A DNA stretch of 64,000 nt. Source: Cristatella mucedo. Its lineage: Eukaryota; Bryozoa; Phylactolaemata; Cristatellidae. The stretch lies in the NCBI GenBank assembly GCA_009760855.2, contig WPIO01000039.1, positions 371,501 through 435,500 on the forward strand, in the 5' to 3' direction. Shown piece by piece: positions 33,297-44,392 of the stretch. Numbering within the stretch: position 1 is the first letter of the stretch; each line of letters starts with the position of its first letter. The position numbers were made by a program, and so were the translations under genes. The notes beneath the pieces were generated by a model. The model saw nothing but the letters and a program-made list of their open reading frames with translations, did not search any database and had not been told where the DNA came from.

Positions 33297-34025
33297 GTTT
33301 GCTTAGACAGAGATACTACATAGAAATTGGTCCGTTCATTTGTGACATCCTGTCTTGTCTTCTGTAGCTCGCTGCTTGCTGGTCTACCGGCTTGTTCAAT
33401 CAGTCGCTTACAGTTGGTGCAAAACTCTGCAGCTAGGCTTATCTGTCGTGAGCTTCGCAGTTGCCACATCGCAACACTTCTCGCCGACCTGCACTGGCTC
33501 CCAGTCAAGCAGCGCATCGGCTTCAATGTTCTGTCACTCACTTTTAGGTCCCTTCATTCTTTAGCCTCAGCCTACCTATCAGACCTGCTCCCCAACAAGG
33601 CTAAATGTCGTACCACCTGCTTTTTATAATCTAATCGTTTAGCTACACCTCGCACGATCTTCAAATCCTTTGGAGACCGTGCCTTTAGTTCCTATGCTCC
33701 TGAAGTCTGGGCCTCACTTCTGACTGGCATTACGACATCCTCTTGATTTGATTACATTTAAAAAGAAGCTAAAAACATCTATTTATCTCAGCGTTTAGTG
33801 GGTCCATATGATTCATCCTTTGTGTGCTTATGGGTGCTGACACTGCATGCTGCCATTAACCATATTTGCATGCTGACCTTGTGAATGTCACCTCTAACCA
33901 TGTTCTGTTTTTTGTCATTGCACATGCTGTCACTAACCATTCGACCAGGCTTCCTTTGCAGTAAATGTAAAATGCCTAGAAAGAGATTAGGTTCTTTTAG
34001 GGTGCAATGCAACTGTATTATAACT
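33297..34025 (+). mobile_element. LINE family A copy, plus strand
   Basis: Begins with cttagacagagatactacat, encodes the C-terminal region (LPVKQRIGFNVLSLTFRSLHS) and ends with an eroded stem-loop (aaaatgcctag ... agggtgcaat) near 33970-34012. The 5' end is truncated. The stretch 32991-33296 between this and the previous copy is of mixed, unclear origin. Confidence 0.7.
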
Positions 34026-34126
34026 ACTAATATTTAAAAATGTGCAGTTTAGGGATGTTTCTGTCGGGTATTTGTTGCCTTGTCCTGCACAAGGGGCTTA
34101 GCCATCACTGGTCTCGATTGTTTTAG

Positions 34127-37100
34127 TGCTGAAGGTGCTGCAGAGCCAGCCGATTTGTCGAGAGCTTCGATTGCACCTGTTGAGGTCGGCAAGATTCAGA
34201 ATCAAAAGCAAGCCGAATCTTTGGCTAGCTCTAATGTAAGCGGTCTTACCCGAGCTGCTACTTCTCCGGCCACTTATGCGTCATGCCTCGGTCCACGCAC
34301 CGTTGCACGAGGTGTTTGTTGCATGTGTCATGCGATCCTTCTGCGGCTGCATCGAGTTGTATTCCTCACCACTTGTCCACAAGCCTACTTTAAACGACCG
34401 CAAAGCCCAGGCAGCCCCCTTTGCAGCCAGCGCTTTGTTTCCAGTGTTTGATCAGTGGTGACTTGCAGCTGCTGCCATTTGGGATGGGGTAGAGTATCTA
34501 CGGCCTGTCGTGTGCCGTCCTGTTCTGAGTTTTTTAACCTGTTTGGCCATGCCGATGACTGACAAAAAGGTAAAAAGAAAAAACAAGGAAAGATTAAAAG
34601 ATAGGCTGATTCGGCGGTCTCATTTATGTAGCAGCAGCAGAGCCTTCTGCAGGCCACCATTGCTGCAGGCTCATTTCTTGAATGTCTGGAGACTTTTGGT
34701 TTGGCCCAACACGTTAATCATAGCACCCACGTCGGTGGCCACATTCTAGATCTCGTGATCACTAAGGATGTCCTCCCCACTGACATTGTGGTGTGCCCAC
34801 TGACACTCTCTGATCATTGTTCGGTCTCGTTTACTGTTCCTGCTACCTCGTACGTACAGGGCAATGTCGAATTTGCCAAACGACGTAACTTACAAAGCAT
34901 TGACATGGACAAGTTTTTGAAATCCGTTTGTGATGCAGGCCTTCTTGATCTGCATTCAGACTCGACCGGCAGCCTCGATACCCTCACTGATGCGATGAAC
35001 ATGACACTCAGGAGTGCTCTTGACAAGCATGCTCCCGTTCGCTCTATCCGTGTTCAAATTCGTCGAGATTCCTTTCAATTTACAAAAAAACTCCTTAAGA
35101 TGTGCCGTGTTAAGCGCAGGCTGGAACGTCGTTTCAAGAAATCGGGGTCTGAGGCAGACCTAGTCAATTTTAAAGTCTTCCTTCGAGTTTACACCCGAAA
35201 GCTTAAAAAAGCCAGGGCTTCTTTTTTCATTAGAAAACTGAATTCCTGCCAGTCGGACACTAAACAGATTTATAAGACAGTAAACCATTTACTGGCCAAT
35301 GCTGTGAGGTCTGACTCCCCAGATATTAAGGGCTTAGCCGAAAAGTTTGTAGCCTTTACTGAAAAAATTGTGCACATTCGTGCCTCCATTAAGCCCCCTC
35401 CGACCAAAGCAATCGCCGTTCCTCAACCTGTGACCTTTCTTAAAAGGTTCTCCGATGTTTCTGCCTGTGATGTCGCTGCCTTAATAAGGTCTAGCAAAAA
35501 GAGCTCGTCTCCTGAAGACCCTATACCTTCATCTCTGTGGTCTTCACTTGCAGACCAACTTAGCCCTGCCATAACCAAGATTTTTAATGCTTCTTTGGGA
35601 AAAGGGGTCGTCCCCAAGTCCTTCAAATCGGCAATCGTTAGACCCATTCTTAAAAAGCCTGGATTGGACACAGAGGTCCTAGCAAACTATCGTCCAGTTT
35701 CCCTTCTTCCGTTCTTATCAAAGATTCTTGAAAAAAATGTTGCTAAGCAGCTAGTTGAACATATTGAAAATAATGGAATGTCAGAAACATTTCAATCAGG
35801 GTTCAAGAGGCAGCACTCTACTGAAACTGCTCTCCTCCGTGTTAACAATGACATTCTACGTGGCAACGACGACGGGAATGCCACTGCCCTAGCTCTGCTA
35901 GATCTGTCTGCTGCCTTCGACACCATTGATCACGAAGTTCTGCTTGAACGACTGAGAACAACGATCGGTCTGGCAGACGAAGCACTGGCGTGGTTTAAAT
36001 CATACTTGTCTGATCGTGTTCAATCCGTGTCGTGTGGGGGTCAGGTCTCAGACATGAGAAGGGTCACCTGTGGAGTCCCTCAAGGGTCTGTGCTCGGTCC
36101 CTTGCTGTTCTCCATTTATACACAATCTCTGGGAAAAGTGATTAAGGCCCATGGAATAGGATATCACTTCTATGCTGACGATACTCAGTTGTATTTGTCA
36201 TTTAAACCGTCGGAATTAGCTGCAGCAACTGAGAAACTGAATGCTTGCCTTGCGATATTCGATCCTGGATGTCGGAAAACTTCCTGAAATTAAATGACGA
36301 TAAAACCGAACTGCTGCTCATAGGACACCCTAAGCGTGTGGCTGGATTAAAAGGCTTTGCTGTTCTAATAGGTGATGCTATTGTGCGACCTTCAACACGT
36401 GCTCGCAATCTAGGTGTCGTGTTCGACAGCTGCCTCAATTTCAAAAGCTTCATTCAGAAGACTGCCTCTACAGCTAGTCATCACAGCCGACTATGGCAAA
36501 TCTTTTTCAGCTGTCCTGAACTGCTACTTCTATGCTACTCACTACCTCAACTGCTCTCCTGACTCTGCTATGCTTCCCACTTTCTCTTTGTTGCGTGAGA
36601 CGAAGTCTGTTGGCTACCGAATGCGTACCGAAAGCCGCTTAGGCTGTGAGTGCGCTATACAAAACTCTCCTGCGTAACACGCACATGGTATTTATGACTT
36701 TGTGGAGTTACTGACGGAGATACATAACAGCCTATCACCATGTTTGTAGGTTTATAGTCCTGCCAGCTGTAGGATCGCCTACCGCAGGACTCGAACTCTC
36801 GATCGTGATCGTGAGTTTCGATTTCCTGGGCTGAGACCCGTAGCAGTGCTGCTGTGCGTTTTAGATTTCGACATACCCGGAAGCGAGGCAGTCACTCTCG
36901 TACCAGTCTACGGTGCCGAAAGCGCCATTTCAGTCTTTCTCTTATCCGGGCATGCCGGCACCGACGACGGTTGTCAACCCCTATACAGCACTGAATCTGC
37001 CTCAGCCAGCCATGCTGTCCTATCCGGGTCCGTTTGTCTATCCCGTGCCGACACCTCGAATGCCGCAGCCGCCGGTACCGGGCACGATGGCCGTGGGCAC

Positions 37101-38830
37101 AACGAAGCATTCACCATCGCCTGCCGCAGCCGTCCCCGGTGGCCCTCAAGCTTCCGGCTCCGGAAATACGAGAAGTGCTGCAGCCAGCGGAGGCACAGCA
37201 GCCCACCTCAGCCCAGGTGAGCCCAGCAGCGAGCAAGCAGGCACACACGTGCGCTGTCAGCTGTCGTACTGCTGCAGCTTGCCGCTAGGGCCGACCGCTA
37301 AGCTGCCACACTAGACAGCTCTTCGGAAGCAGACTTTCTGCCGAAGCCGCCGCCCCATGTCTGGCACGTGACTTTGGGCTCATGCCGGCCAGCGTTTGGC
37401 TGTCGAACCTGTAGGCTTTATGTTTGCTCGGCATGAATCCCGTTTTTGCTGCTCTCATTTTCGGCAAACAGCTTTGCTCGTGTGGCTCTGTCGTTTGGCG
37501 ACCGATGTCGACTGCTAGCATTAGCAGCTTTCCTGCATTGACTTGCATTGTGTTTGTGGCGTGATCTCAACGCGAATGGGCCGTGATAGAGCTAAGGTGC
37601 TTGCTCTTCATGAGCGAGGTCGTTGGTTGGAATCATGCAGTGTGGGCGATCCTTTATTGGCAACTGCAAGCGGTGGCAATAACTGTTAAGGCGCCTCCTC
37701 CGCTATACAAATGAGGCTGTTAAATCAGCCAATATTTATTTATTTAACGATGTCTGTACGTGAGCTGTCACTGCTAGGAGCAGCACGAGGCTTTACTTGT
37801 CTCCGAGCAGAGCCGCACGAGCTGCTGTCGAGCAGTAGTGCTGTGATGAAGCAGGGCGCACCAGCTTTGCTGCATCGCTGTGCCTGCAGGCGGGTTGCTC
37901 GGCTCTTGGCGACCAGTTGGCCAGCTCGCTCGCCCAAGTTGCCGCAAAGGAAGGCGCGTGGATGTGGCTGCAGATTTTATGGGATCGGGTATCTTGTCTC
38001 AGCTGGGCTTTTGGTTGTCACACTGTTGCTGAAGGACTTTCGTAGGGTTACTCACCTCGAGGGCATGTTGACCTTTCCTTGAGTATCGCCGATTGTCAGG
38101 TGGAGGAGGAGGAGGACCTCATCACTTCTCTGCGACTGCCTCGTGCAACAGGGTGGCCCTACAGGCCGCCTGTCCTGTGTGATTTAGTGCCAAAAGGGTG
38201 CATGCCCCTGATCACCAGGATCGGCCTTCCGGATGGGACACTTGATTTGACCCCTCTTGTGCCACTGTCTCGTGCAGACACTGCACCACTCCACCCTTGA
38301 TCCATCGAATTTCGCTGAGCGATTTTCTTTAATTGGTGAAAATCGAGAGACACACACACCACGTCCTCCTACTTCTCCTCTTCCTCCTGCTCCTTCTCCG
38401 AATTCTCCTTCTCTTCCGAATCCTCTTTTTCCTCCACATCCTCTGCCTCCACATCCTATCTTGGTTGTCCAACCCCCCACCATCCCCTCTGCCAGAGTGC
38501 GTGCCCACTCTAAGAGAGCAATTACGATCGAATGGCTGCACACCTTTCTAGCATCTCCCTGTTTTCCGATGCCAAGTGGATGCTTCGTACTGTTAATTGG
38601 TTGTTTCGGCTCGCATAGCACGTCAGCGACTCCAGTGATACCTAGGCTGTATTCTCATCTCCTTTCATTCTCTCTCAGGCACGCCATCCGTTCGGAGTTC
38701 AGGATCTCCTTCGCCATCTGCCAGTTCTGTTGTGCAAGTCACGCAGAAGCTCAGCAAGGTCGGCTGTGTGCGGCCCCAAGTGCGGCCCAAGCTGTTCGGC
38801 GGTCTTTGAGCAAGGCTCGTTTGCAACACT

Positions 38831-38865
<35 letters not shown>

Positions 38866-40242
38866 ATGCTTTTGCGACTCCCTCATTTAATTCGGCCACT
38901 CCTTGGTCGTCGGTGCTGCCAGTCGGCCACGCTCAGCGGCAGGCTCGTATTTTTCAGAAAGCCGCGAAGAAGGCCGTCAAAGGCCACCTCGCGGGACTGA
39001 CCGAAGATGGCAACGTCACTGCAGCTGCTGACGTCGCCGGTTCCGCCATCCTGACGTACCTGGGCGATGCCCAGTACGATAGCAAAGCACTAGAGGCCGT
39101 GGTCGGACTGTTGTTCGACGAGGCTTGCGCTCGGCCAGAGGTTTCTCGAAGTCTTGCTCGCGTCAGCTTGATCCTGAACAAGGTGCTCGCCCGCTTGCGG
39201 CAGCCCAGCCGCTGTCTGCGCTGTCGCTGGACGCGCTGCTAATGCCATCACCACTGGTGCTAGAGGGCTGAGTTGCCTGTTAGATAATGCTCAGCGTTCT
39301 GACAACCAAGATAAGCTACCTCCAGAGGCACCCGACCGACAGCAGCGCTGCAAGAAGTCCTGTCGGAGGCCACAGGATCGCGGCCTCTTGCCGCCTTCGC
39401 ATCTAGTGATAACCGATCTCACTCCGATTTCAGCTTCCTGCTGCTGCCAATTGCAAGCTGCCAGGCAAGACGATTACATACAAAAGGATTCTCCAGGATC
39501 GAATCAAGCTCGAGCTCGATCTGAAGGCTGCCGGCACCGCCTCCAGTGCCAGCGTCGCTGCGCACAAGATCCTGATTCACAAGGTGCAGTTCGTCGTCCA
39601 CCTGTTCGATGTGGGCGAGGTCAATGAGTGGGTGCTGCACGACTGCATCATCCGCTGTCTGAAGGAGGAGAGCGTCGACGAGTGTCTAGAGTACGGCTGC
39701 GGGCTTCTCGCTCACTATGGCCGCCGGCTGGACACCCAAAGCGGCCTGGTGTGTGAGGCGTGCGCCCCCTTGCCTCGGCCGCCAGCCTGCAATTGCGCCC
39801 GGGCTCGCCTGCACTCGTGCCTCGATGCCAATGGAGTCGCTCTGCTGTTTGCGAAAGCCTTTCACTTGCTGTGTGAGGACCTCGTGCTCGAATGGAAGAC
39901 GAGCTGCCGTTTTCCATTCCAGCCTCGTATGAACCAACATTTTAACCAGATCAACCGAATTATTGCGCTGCCGAATATGTCGCCAGGCCTGGTGACGATG
40001 TTTCAGGATATACTGAAGTCTGTAAGTGCCGAGCAACCCAGCGTGCTGCTTTGGTGGTATTAGAGCTGACGGGTCAGCCTGCAAATTGTTTCTAAGAACT
40101 CCTTACACCGGGCCACGAAAAGTAGCCGGCAGTCTTTCCTGTGAAAGTTGATTGTGTCGTCTTCCCCCACCGACCAATGTGAAATATACACTGTTGTTTA
40201 ATTCTTGTACGACTGTTGTGTTGTGTGCGTGCATGTGAGGAC

Positions 40243-40333
<91 letters not shown>

Positions 40334-41101
40334 GAGGAACACACATTGCAACCGTAGATAATGGGATCGGAGCACGGTAGGACGGTCACCTTAAACTGAT
40401 TTGGCAGCATGCTTGTATACGGTATCAGCTCGTCTACGGGTTGCTTCGAGGCTTACCAGAGTGAAAACAAACGTTGCAAAGCAGAGCTCTCGGGTTTGCC
40501 TTAGCATTTAGTGCAAAAGCCTCCGAGCCTGAGACTCCTGCTATCGCATGCGTGCTGGGGTGGTATAGAGACAATGGCGCTCTCCTCTAGTGGGGAAGAC
40601 GTGTAGAACTTTGCTAGAGACCATCTGAGTGTGCATCTCGGTTACAGAGCCGTGCATGTTACCTGCTTGCCAGTCCAGCTCGGCTCGCTTTCATCACTGA
40701 CTTATCGACGTGAGTGTTTCAGTCACTCCGGCTAGGTAGCCGATGGCGCAAGCCGACGGTTGCTTTTGCTAGTTGCTAGCCTAGCAGCCCCAGTTGGAAA
40801 CCAGTCGGCAGCAGCTGAGAGTCTTGCCTAGTGGAATGACCCTAAGCAGCCATGCCATGCTTCAAGAGTGGGACTGCTGGCATAAGCTGTATGCAGCCAA
40901 ATTTTGACCCTGATCTTAACGTTGCAGTAGCTTTAGCAGTTGGTCCGTTCACCGTTTATTTAATCTCTTTGTTCACTGCATGCCCTGTGTCTTGAATTTG
41001 AAAGAGAAAAACGTTCAACCACTATAACGCTGCTTATTTCGTTGTTGTAGAGGAAACCTGCCAAGAAGGCACCAAGTGGAGACGATCAGTGCGTCATCTA
41101 G
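34127..41101 (+). CDS. eIF4G-like MIF4G protein with proline-rich linker (unit 2)
   Basis: Seven exons fit: 34127-34235, 36865-37216, 38679-38758, 38958-39182, 39434-39748, 39923-40021 and 41051-41101, with compatible phases throughout. The first exon starts inside a codon and has no in-frame ATG, so coding sequence must lie upstream; the donor at 30072 has the right phase. The second is proline/serine-rich (MPAPTTVVNPYTALNLPQPA). The MIF4G domain spans the last four: KAAKKAVKGHLAGLTEDG, a middle helix TYKRILQDRIKLEL, then FVVHLFDVGEVNEWVLHDC and HYGRRLD, then PRMNQHFNQINRII and MFQDILKS, then RKPAKKAPSGDDQCVI and stop. HDC, GRRLD and RM-x2-HFNQ match eIF4G, pointing to a role in translation or mRNA handling. 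The donors at 38759 (GTCGGC) and 39183 (GTGCTC) are weak. The eIF4G C-terminal domains are absent. Confidence 0.75.
34600..34685 (-). mobile_element. tRNA-derived SINE, 3' fragment
   Basis: Complement of ctgattcggcggtctcattt ... agcagcagcagagccttctgc matches the SINE 3' segment. Truncated where LINE B begins. Confidence 0.4.
34690..36718 (+). mobile_element. LINE family B copy with long open RT frame
   Basis: A 528-residue frame (34701-36287) starts in the last part of the endonuclease domain (SDH at residues 37-39). It contains the linker and the reverse transcriptase: IVRPILKKPG, then LLDLSAAFDTIDHE (residues 400-412), GVPQGSVLGPLLF and the catalytic YADD (491-494). It breaks at about 36257, where the copy at 6831-8590 has one more C, and the C-terminal region continues in another frame from 36245. 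Compared with that copy, about 480 bp are missing at 36481. The 3' UTR ends in gagatacata at 36718. Group: L2/CR1-like non-LTR element. It is intronic to unit 2. Confidence 0.85.
36722..36840 (-). mobile_element. tRNA-derived SINE, diverged
   Basis: Complement contains the B-box-type GAGTTCGAGTCC and the gcggtaggcgatcc body. The 3' end merges with the end of LINE B. It ends 24 bp before the exon at 36865. Confidence 0.55.
37575..37740 (+). mobile_element. tRNA-derived SINE
   Basis: GTGATAGAGCTAAGG (A box), gttggttggaatcatgc (B-box region), the body gtgggcgatcctttattggcaactgcaagcggtggcaat, and a 3' segment ctatacaaatgaggctgttaaatcagc, followed by an ATTT repeat tail at 37726-37745. It lies in an intron of unit 2. 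Confidence 0.8.
38365..38470. repeat. Polypyrimidine CTC/CTT-rich tract
   Basis: Plus strand is nearly all C and T with scattered A. One frame reads as proline-serine repeats, but no splice sites define an exon, and the phases of 37216 and 38679 fit each other directly. Confidence 0.7.
38836..38865. repeat. CT dinucleotide tract
   Basis: About 15 CT repeats in the intron between 38758 and 38958. Confidence 0.9.
40243..40330. repeat. GA dinucleotide tract
   Basis: About 44 GA repeats with one AAA interruption, a pure purine-pyrimidine mirror repeat able to form triplex DNA. It lies in the last intron of unit 2. Confidence 0.95.
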
Positions 41102-42178
41102 TATTGCAGCATAAATTGAGTCCAATTCTTTCATTTACTTCTTATTTTCTCGCAGCTGGTCTAGTATAATCTGCACGTCGAACTTGAATGGACCTGCACA
41201 TTCCTTGCAGTGAGGGTTCTGATTTAGCCGTGCTCAAACTCTTCCCCCCACACACGTCTCACGATGATCGTGCTTTGCAGACGTTAAAATTTCGACTCAG
41301 CATGCCCTGGTTGTTGCCTATGCTTGCTGTTATACAAGAGCAACATTCACTTACTTATCGAATGCAAGATCGTATTGCCACTGCGTTTCTCACCTTCAAT
41401 CTTGCCTCTGTATGTTGAACCTCTTATGTAACCCTGCTGTTTGGATTTTGTAGCACCAGCATGTTTGCACCGATTTGTGACGACTTTACAGCTTGCTTGA
41501 ATGTGGCTGTGTGAGTGGGTCATCACATTGCCTGATGAAAGCCGTCTGATTGTCTTGCATCGACTGCTTAATCATATTTTCTCTGCTAATATAAGACACG
41601 GTTTTCACCATATGAGCAAGTCCTTGATGTGTTTAGCCTGCTCAATGTTAAGTCCTGTTGCTTGTCGGACAATGTTCTCGGGGACCGGATTTATTCATTA
41701 CTACCCACAAAGTGGCATGCCTGGCTGCTATATTGACTGGCCTACACCATCCGACATGTCCATTGGCTGGCCTACGAGGACGACTGCAGATCACGCAAAT
41801 CTTTCTTAGCGAAGGTTCAGCACAGCTTCTATACAAGCATTGTCCAATCACTGATACATAATTAAAAAAATATTAATGTCGACCATCTACCACTTGCGCT
41901 TGGCACCTGACCTAGTGATTGTTGTGGCAATCTATGGCACCTGACCTAGTGATTGTTGTGGCAATCTATGGCACGTGACCTAGTGATTGTTGTGGCAATC
42001 TACCGGATCGCTTCTTCAGCTTCCTTGTCAGCAAGATAAATAAGATCAGTGAGTCCATCCCCGTGGTAACGTCCCCACCAGACTCCTCTTCCTTAGTTAT
42101 ATCCCGACCGGACTCCTCTCCCTCAAGCTTTAATGCTCAGATGTGATTGGCTATATCCATCAATTGAATAAAAGAAAT
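41102..42178. other. 3' flank of unit 2
   Basis: No gene recognised. It includes a CATAAA at 41110 and three 34-bp tandem copies (41902-42003). Confidence 0.4.
41902..42003. repeat. 34-bp tandem repeat, three copies
   Basis: The unit begins ggcacctgacctagtgattg; the third copy has one substitution (cacgtgacc). Confidence 0.9.
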
Positions 42179-42352
42179 ACTAGCTGATTTCACAGCCTCT
42201 TTTGCATAGTGACATAAGAGCCTTGATGGCTTTTACCACCGCTTGCAGTGGCAATAAGGCATTGCCCACCGCAGGATTTGAACCCACGACCTCGGTACGG
42301 AGGTCGTTAAAAGCAACCGGCTTACCTAGTGCGCCATCAAGGCTCACCATGC
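42179..42352 (-). mobile_element. tRNA-derived SINE
   Basis: Complete on the minus strand: A box TGGCGCACTAGG, B box GGTTCAAATCC, body, and 3' segment ctatgcaaaagaggctg ending cagctagtattt. A good example from which to define the family. Confidence 0.85.
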
Positions 42353-42650
42353 ATGCATACCGATGCCCTTCCTTCTTGATGTCGTTCCACTGATTTCTTA
42401 AGCTTAGTGTGCGAATTGAACGTCAGGCTCGTTCTCTCAATACCTTAGACTGGATGCTAGACCACACCTGGGTCTGTGGTCTGCTGTGCTGTCCCTTCAG
42501 GATGCAACTACAGCACTTGCTTGCGATCTCAGCCTAGAACCGAAGGCAAGGGCCACACTTCACAAAGAGCCACTGTCTGGCTGTTAATCGGTGCTATCTA
42601 TGGCTCAACAGGTAATATCCTTCTGGCCTTGACCCCAGAAACCTCGGAGT

Positions 42651-42900
42651 AATAATAATAATGCACCTAGTGTACAGCGACCTAAGAAAATAAATCTCTA
42701 TCCGGGCGTTTTACAACTCGAAAGACAATCAATGACAGAGGGTTAGTGACATGCACGGTATCTTGCATGCCGAAGCGTACAAGTATCATGCTTAGGCCAG
42801 CATGCTATAGCAAACCAAACGTGAAGACACTCGTGGCCACCGGTTAGGTTAGTTGGCCCTCTGGCTAGTCACATGTACTGAATCGTGCACATAAGTCCAT
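42651..42900 (-). mobile_element. LINE family C, 3' end
   Basis: AATAAT tail, then gcgacctaagaaaataaatc ... ccgggcgttttac (family stem-loop, diverged) and the signature gtggccaccggttaggttag. Confidence 0.55.
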
Positions 42901-43707
42901 GCAAAGTATTACCGGAACAAAAACCAGACAACTTCACCGGGTTAGAGCCAAAGCTGGTAGGAATCGCTTACTATCTCTGGATACCATTGCTTACCATACA
43001 AGATTACTTTTGCCATTTCAGCATAACCACATAAAGTGGTCAGCTGCAAGCTCGTCCGACTTGGGTGTAAGAAGCAAATGATACATTCCTGCACTCTCTT
43101 TTCGGTAAAGGTCTTGTTGGTCTTCTTGATACACCTCTGCTGCTTAGACTGCTCGTTACCATATGCTCACCGAAAGCCTCTTGCCCCTTTCGGTGAGCAA
43201 TTGAAGCTCCAGCTTAACAAGTCAATTACGGTTTTGTGGAGTTTAAGACCGGGCATGCACCGTGGCTTAATTGAGTCGTGGGCAGTGCTTCATTGCACAC
43301 TTAATGAAGTGAGCCACGAGGCATCTCCGATCACACGTCACTATAATGAGCAACGTCTGTGATGGGTAAACAGTAAGCAGATTCGACTTATGACTCAGGC
43401 ATGTTCGTGTGTACTTGGTGGCGCGAGAACAGGCTCGACGGTCGAGTACGATGCGAAGTGGACAGCTACCTCAAGTTTTGTTCTGAAATGTTGAAATGTT
43501 TCACCTGGCACTTTCTCTGCAAGAGTAATGGATTGGTGGTGAGCTAATACCTTAGTAAGAAATTCGCTGCCGTCCAGAGAGAAAGCGCTTTGCCTTTGTC
43601 GCTCGCTGGTCTGAGCCAGGCGACTGAGGTAGAATACTAAATCCGTTGGCTTGGCAGTTCGACCGCACAAGCAGAAGCCAGCAATTCGCTCTGCATTACT
43701 TTTACCT
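42901..43707. other. No firm gene
   Basis: A minus-strand frame (43670-43395) encodes 91 residues of mixed composition without a domain that I recognise; it may be chance. Nothing else is supported. Confidence 0.3.
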
Positions 43708-43970
43708 CTCTGAAAAAGTAAAACGAAAACGTGTCGCAGCCCCAGTCAGCAGAGTCAAAGGTGTGCAGGCCTCTTTAGCCCGGCCTCTCCTCGCCTTCTC
43801 ACCTGGGAGCCCGAGGCTGCTGCAAGGCTCGAGGCAATCTTTTGAGCCCCTCTCAAGCCACGTTAGCAGCTCAAGCCTTGCAAGCTTGGCCGCCCATTAC
43901 CTCGGCGATCGGGCAACCGGCTTATAGTGGAAGGCTAAAATGGTTGGCCTAAAACCTACTACGTACAGCT
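43708..43970 (+). repeat. 260-bp dispersed repeat, copy 2
   Basis: Nearly identical to 16621-16882 (differences include cctcgcc for cctcacc and ggagccc for ggaggcc). Flanks differ, so this is a copied segment and not part of a larger duplication. Confidence 0.8.
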
Positions 43971-44217
43971 CCTTAGTCGATCGCTCCTTAGTCGATCGCA
44001 ACATTGATGACTGCAAACACCGCGACTGCTCAATTCACAGTATACCTTCGTTAGCCTCTGCGTCTGCATCCTAGGCATTGGTGGTAGTCTCCGCAATATA
44101 TACCGATCGTTATTATATATGCTGGTATTACTCTATCACTGGCGGTTGCACCTGCAAATGCTGCCAAGAAACTCCTGGACATCTACATACTCCATAACTG
44201 CATGCAGTTTTTTTTTT

Positions 44218-44392
44218 ATAAAAGGTTAGCTGATTTAACAGCGTCATTTGCATAGCAGCAGAAGAGCCTGAACAGCTAATATTACCGTTTGCAGTGGACA
44301 ATAAAGGATCACCCACTGCCGAACTCGAGCCCATGACATGGGTAGTTAAGCAAGATCACTTCACCTCTTGGGCGAAGACCCGAGGGCAATGA
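44218..44392 (-). mobile_element. tRNA-derived SINE
   Basis: On the minus strand, A-box-like gcccaagaggtgaagtgatc, B box GGGCTCGAGTTCG, body and 3' segment ctatgcaaatgacgctgttaaatcagc with an oligo-A tail (T run at 44211-44219 on plus). Confidence 0.7.

Noticed and set aside
38257-39000. Proline-rich 247-residue frame
   Set aside because: It runs through a CT-rich tract and the wrong frame of two exons; the exons at 37216 and 38679 fit together in phase without it.
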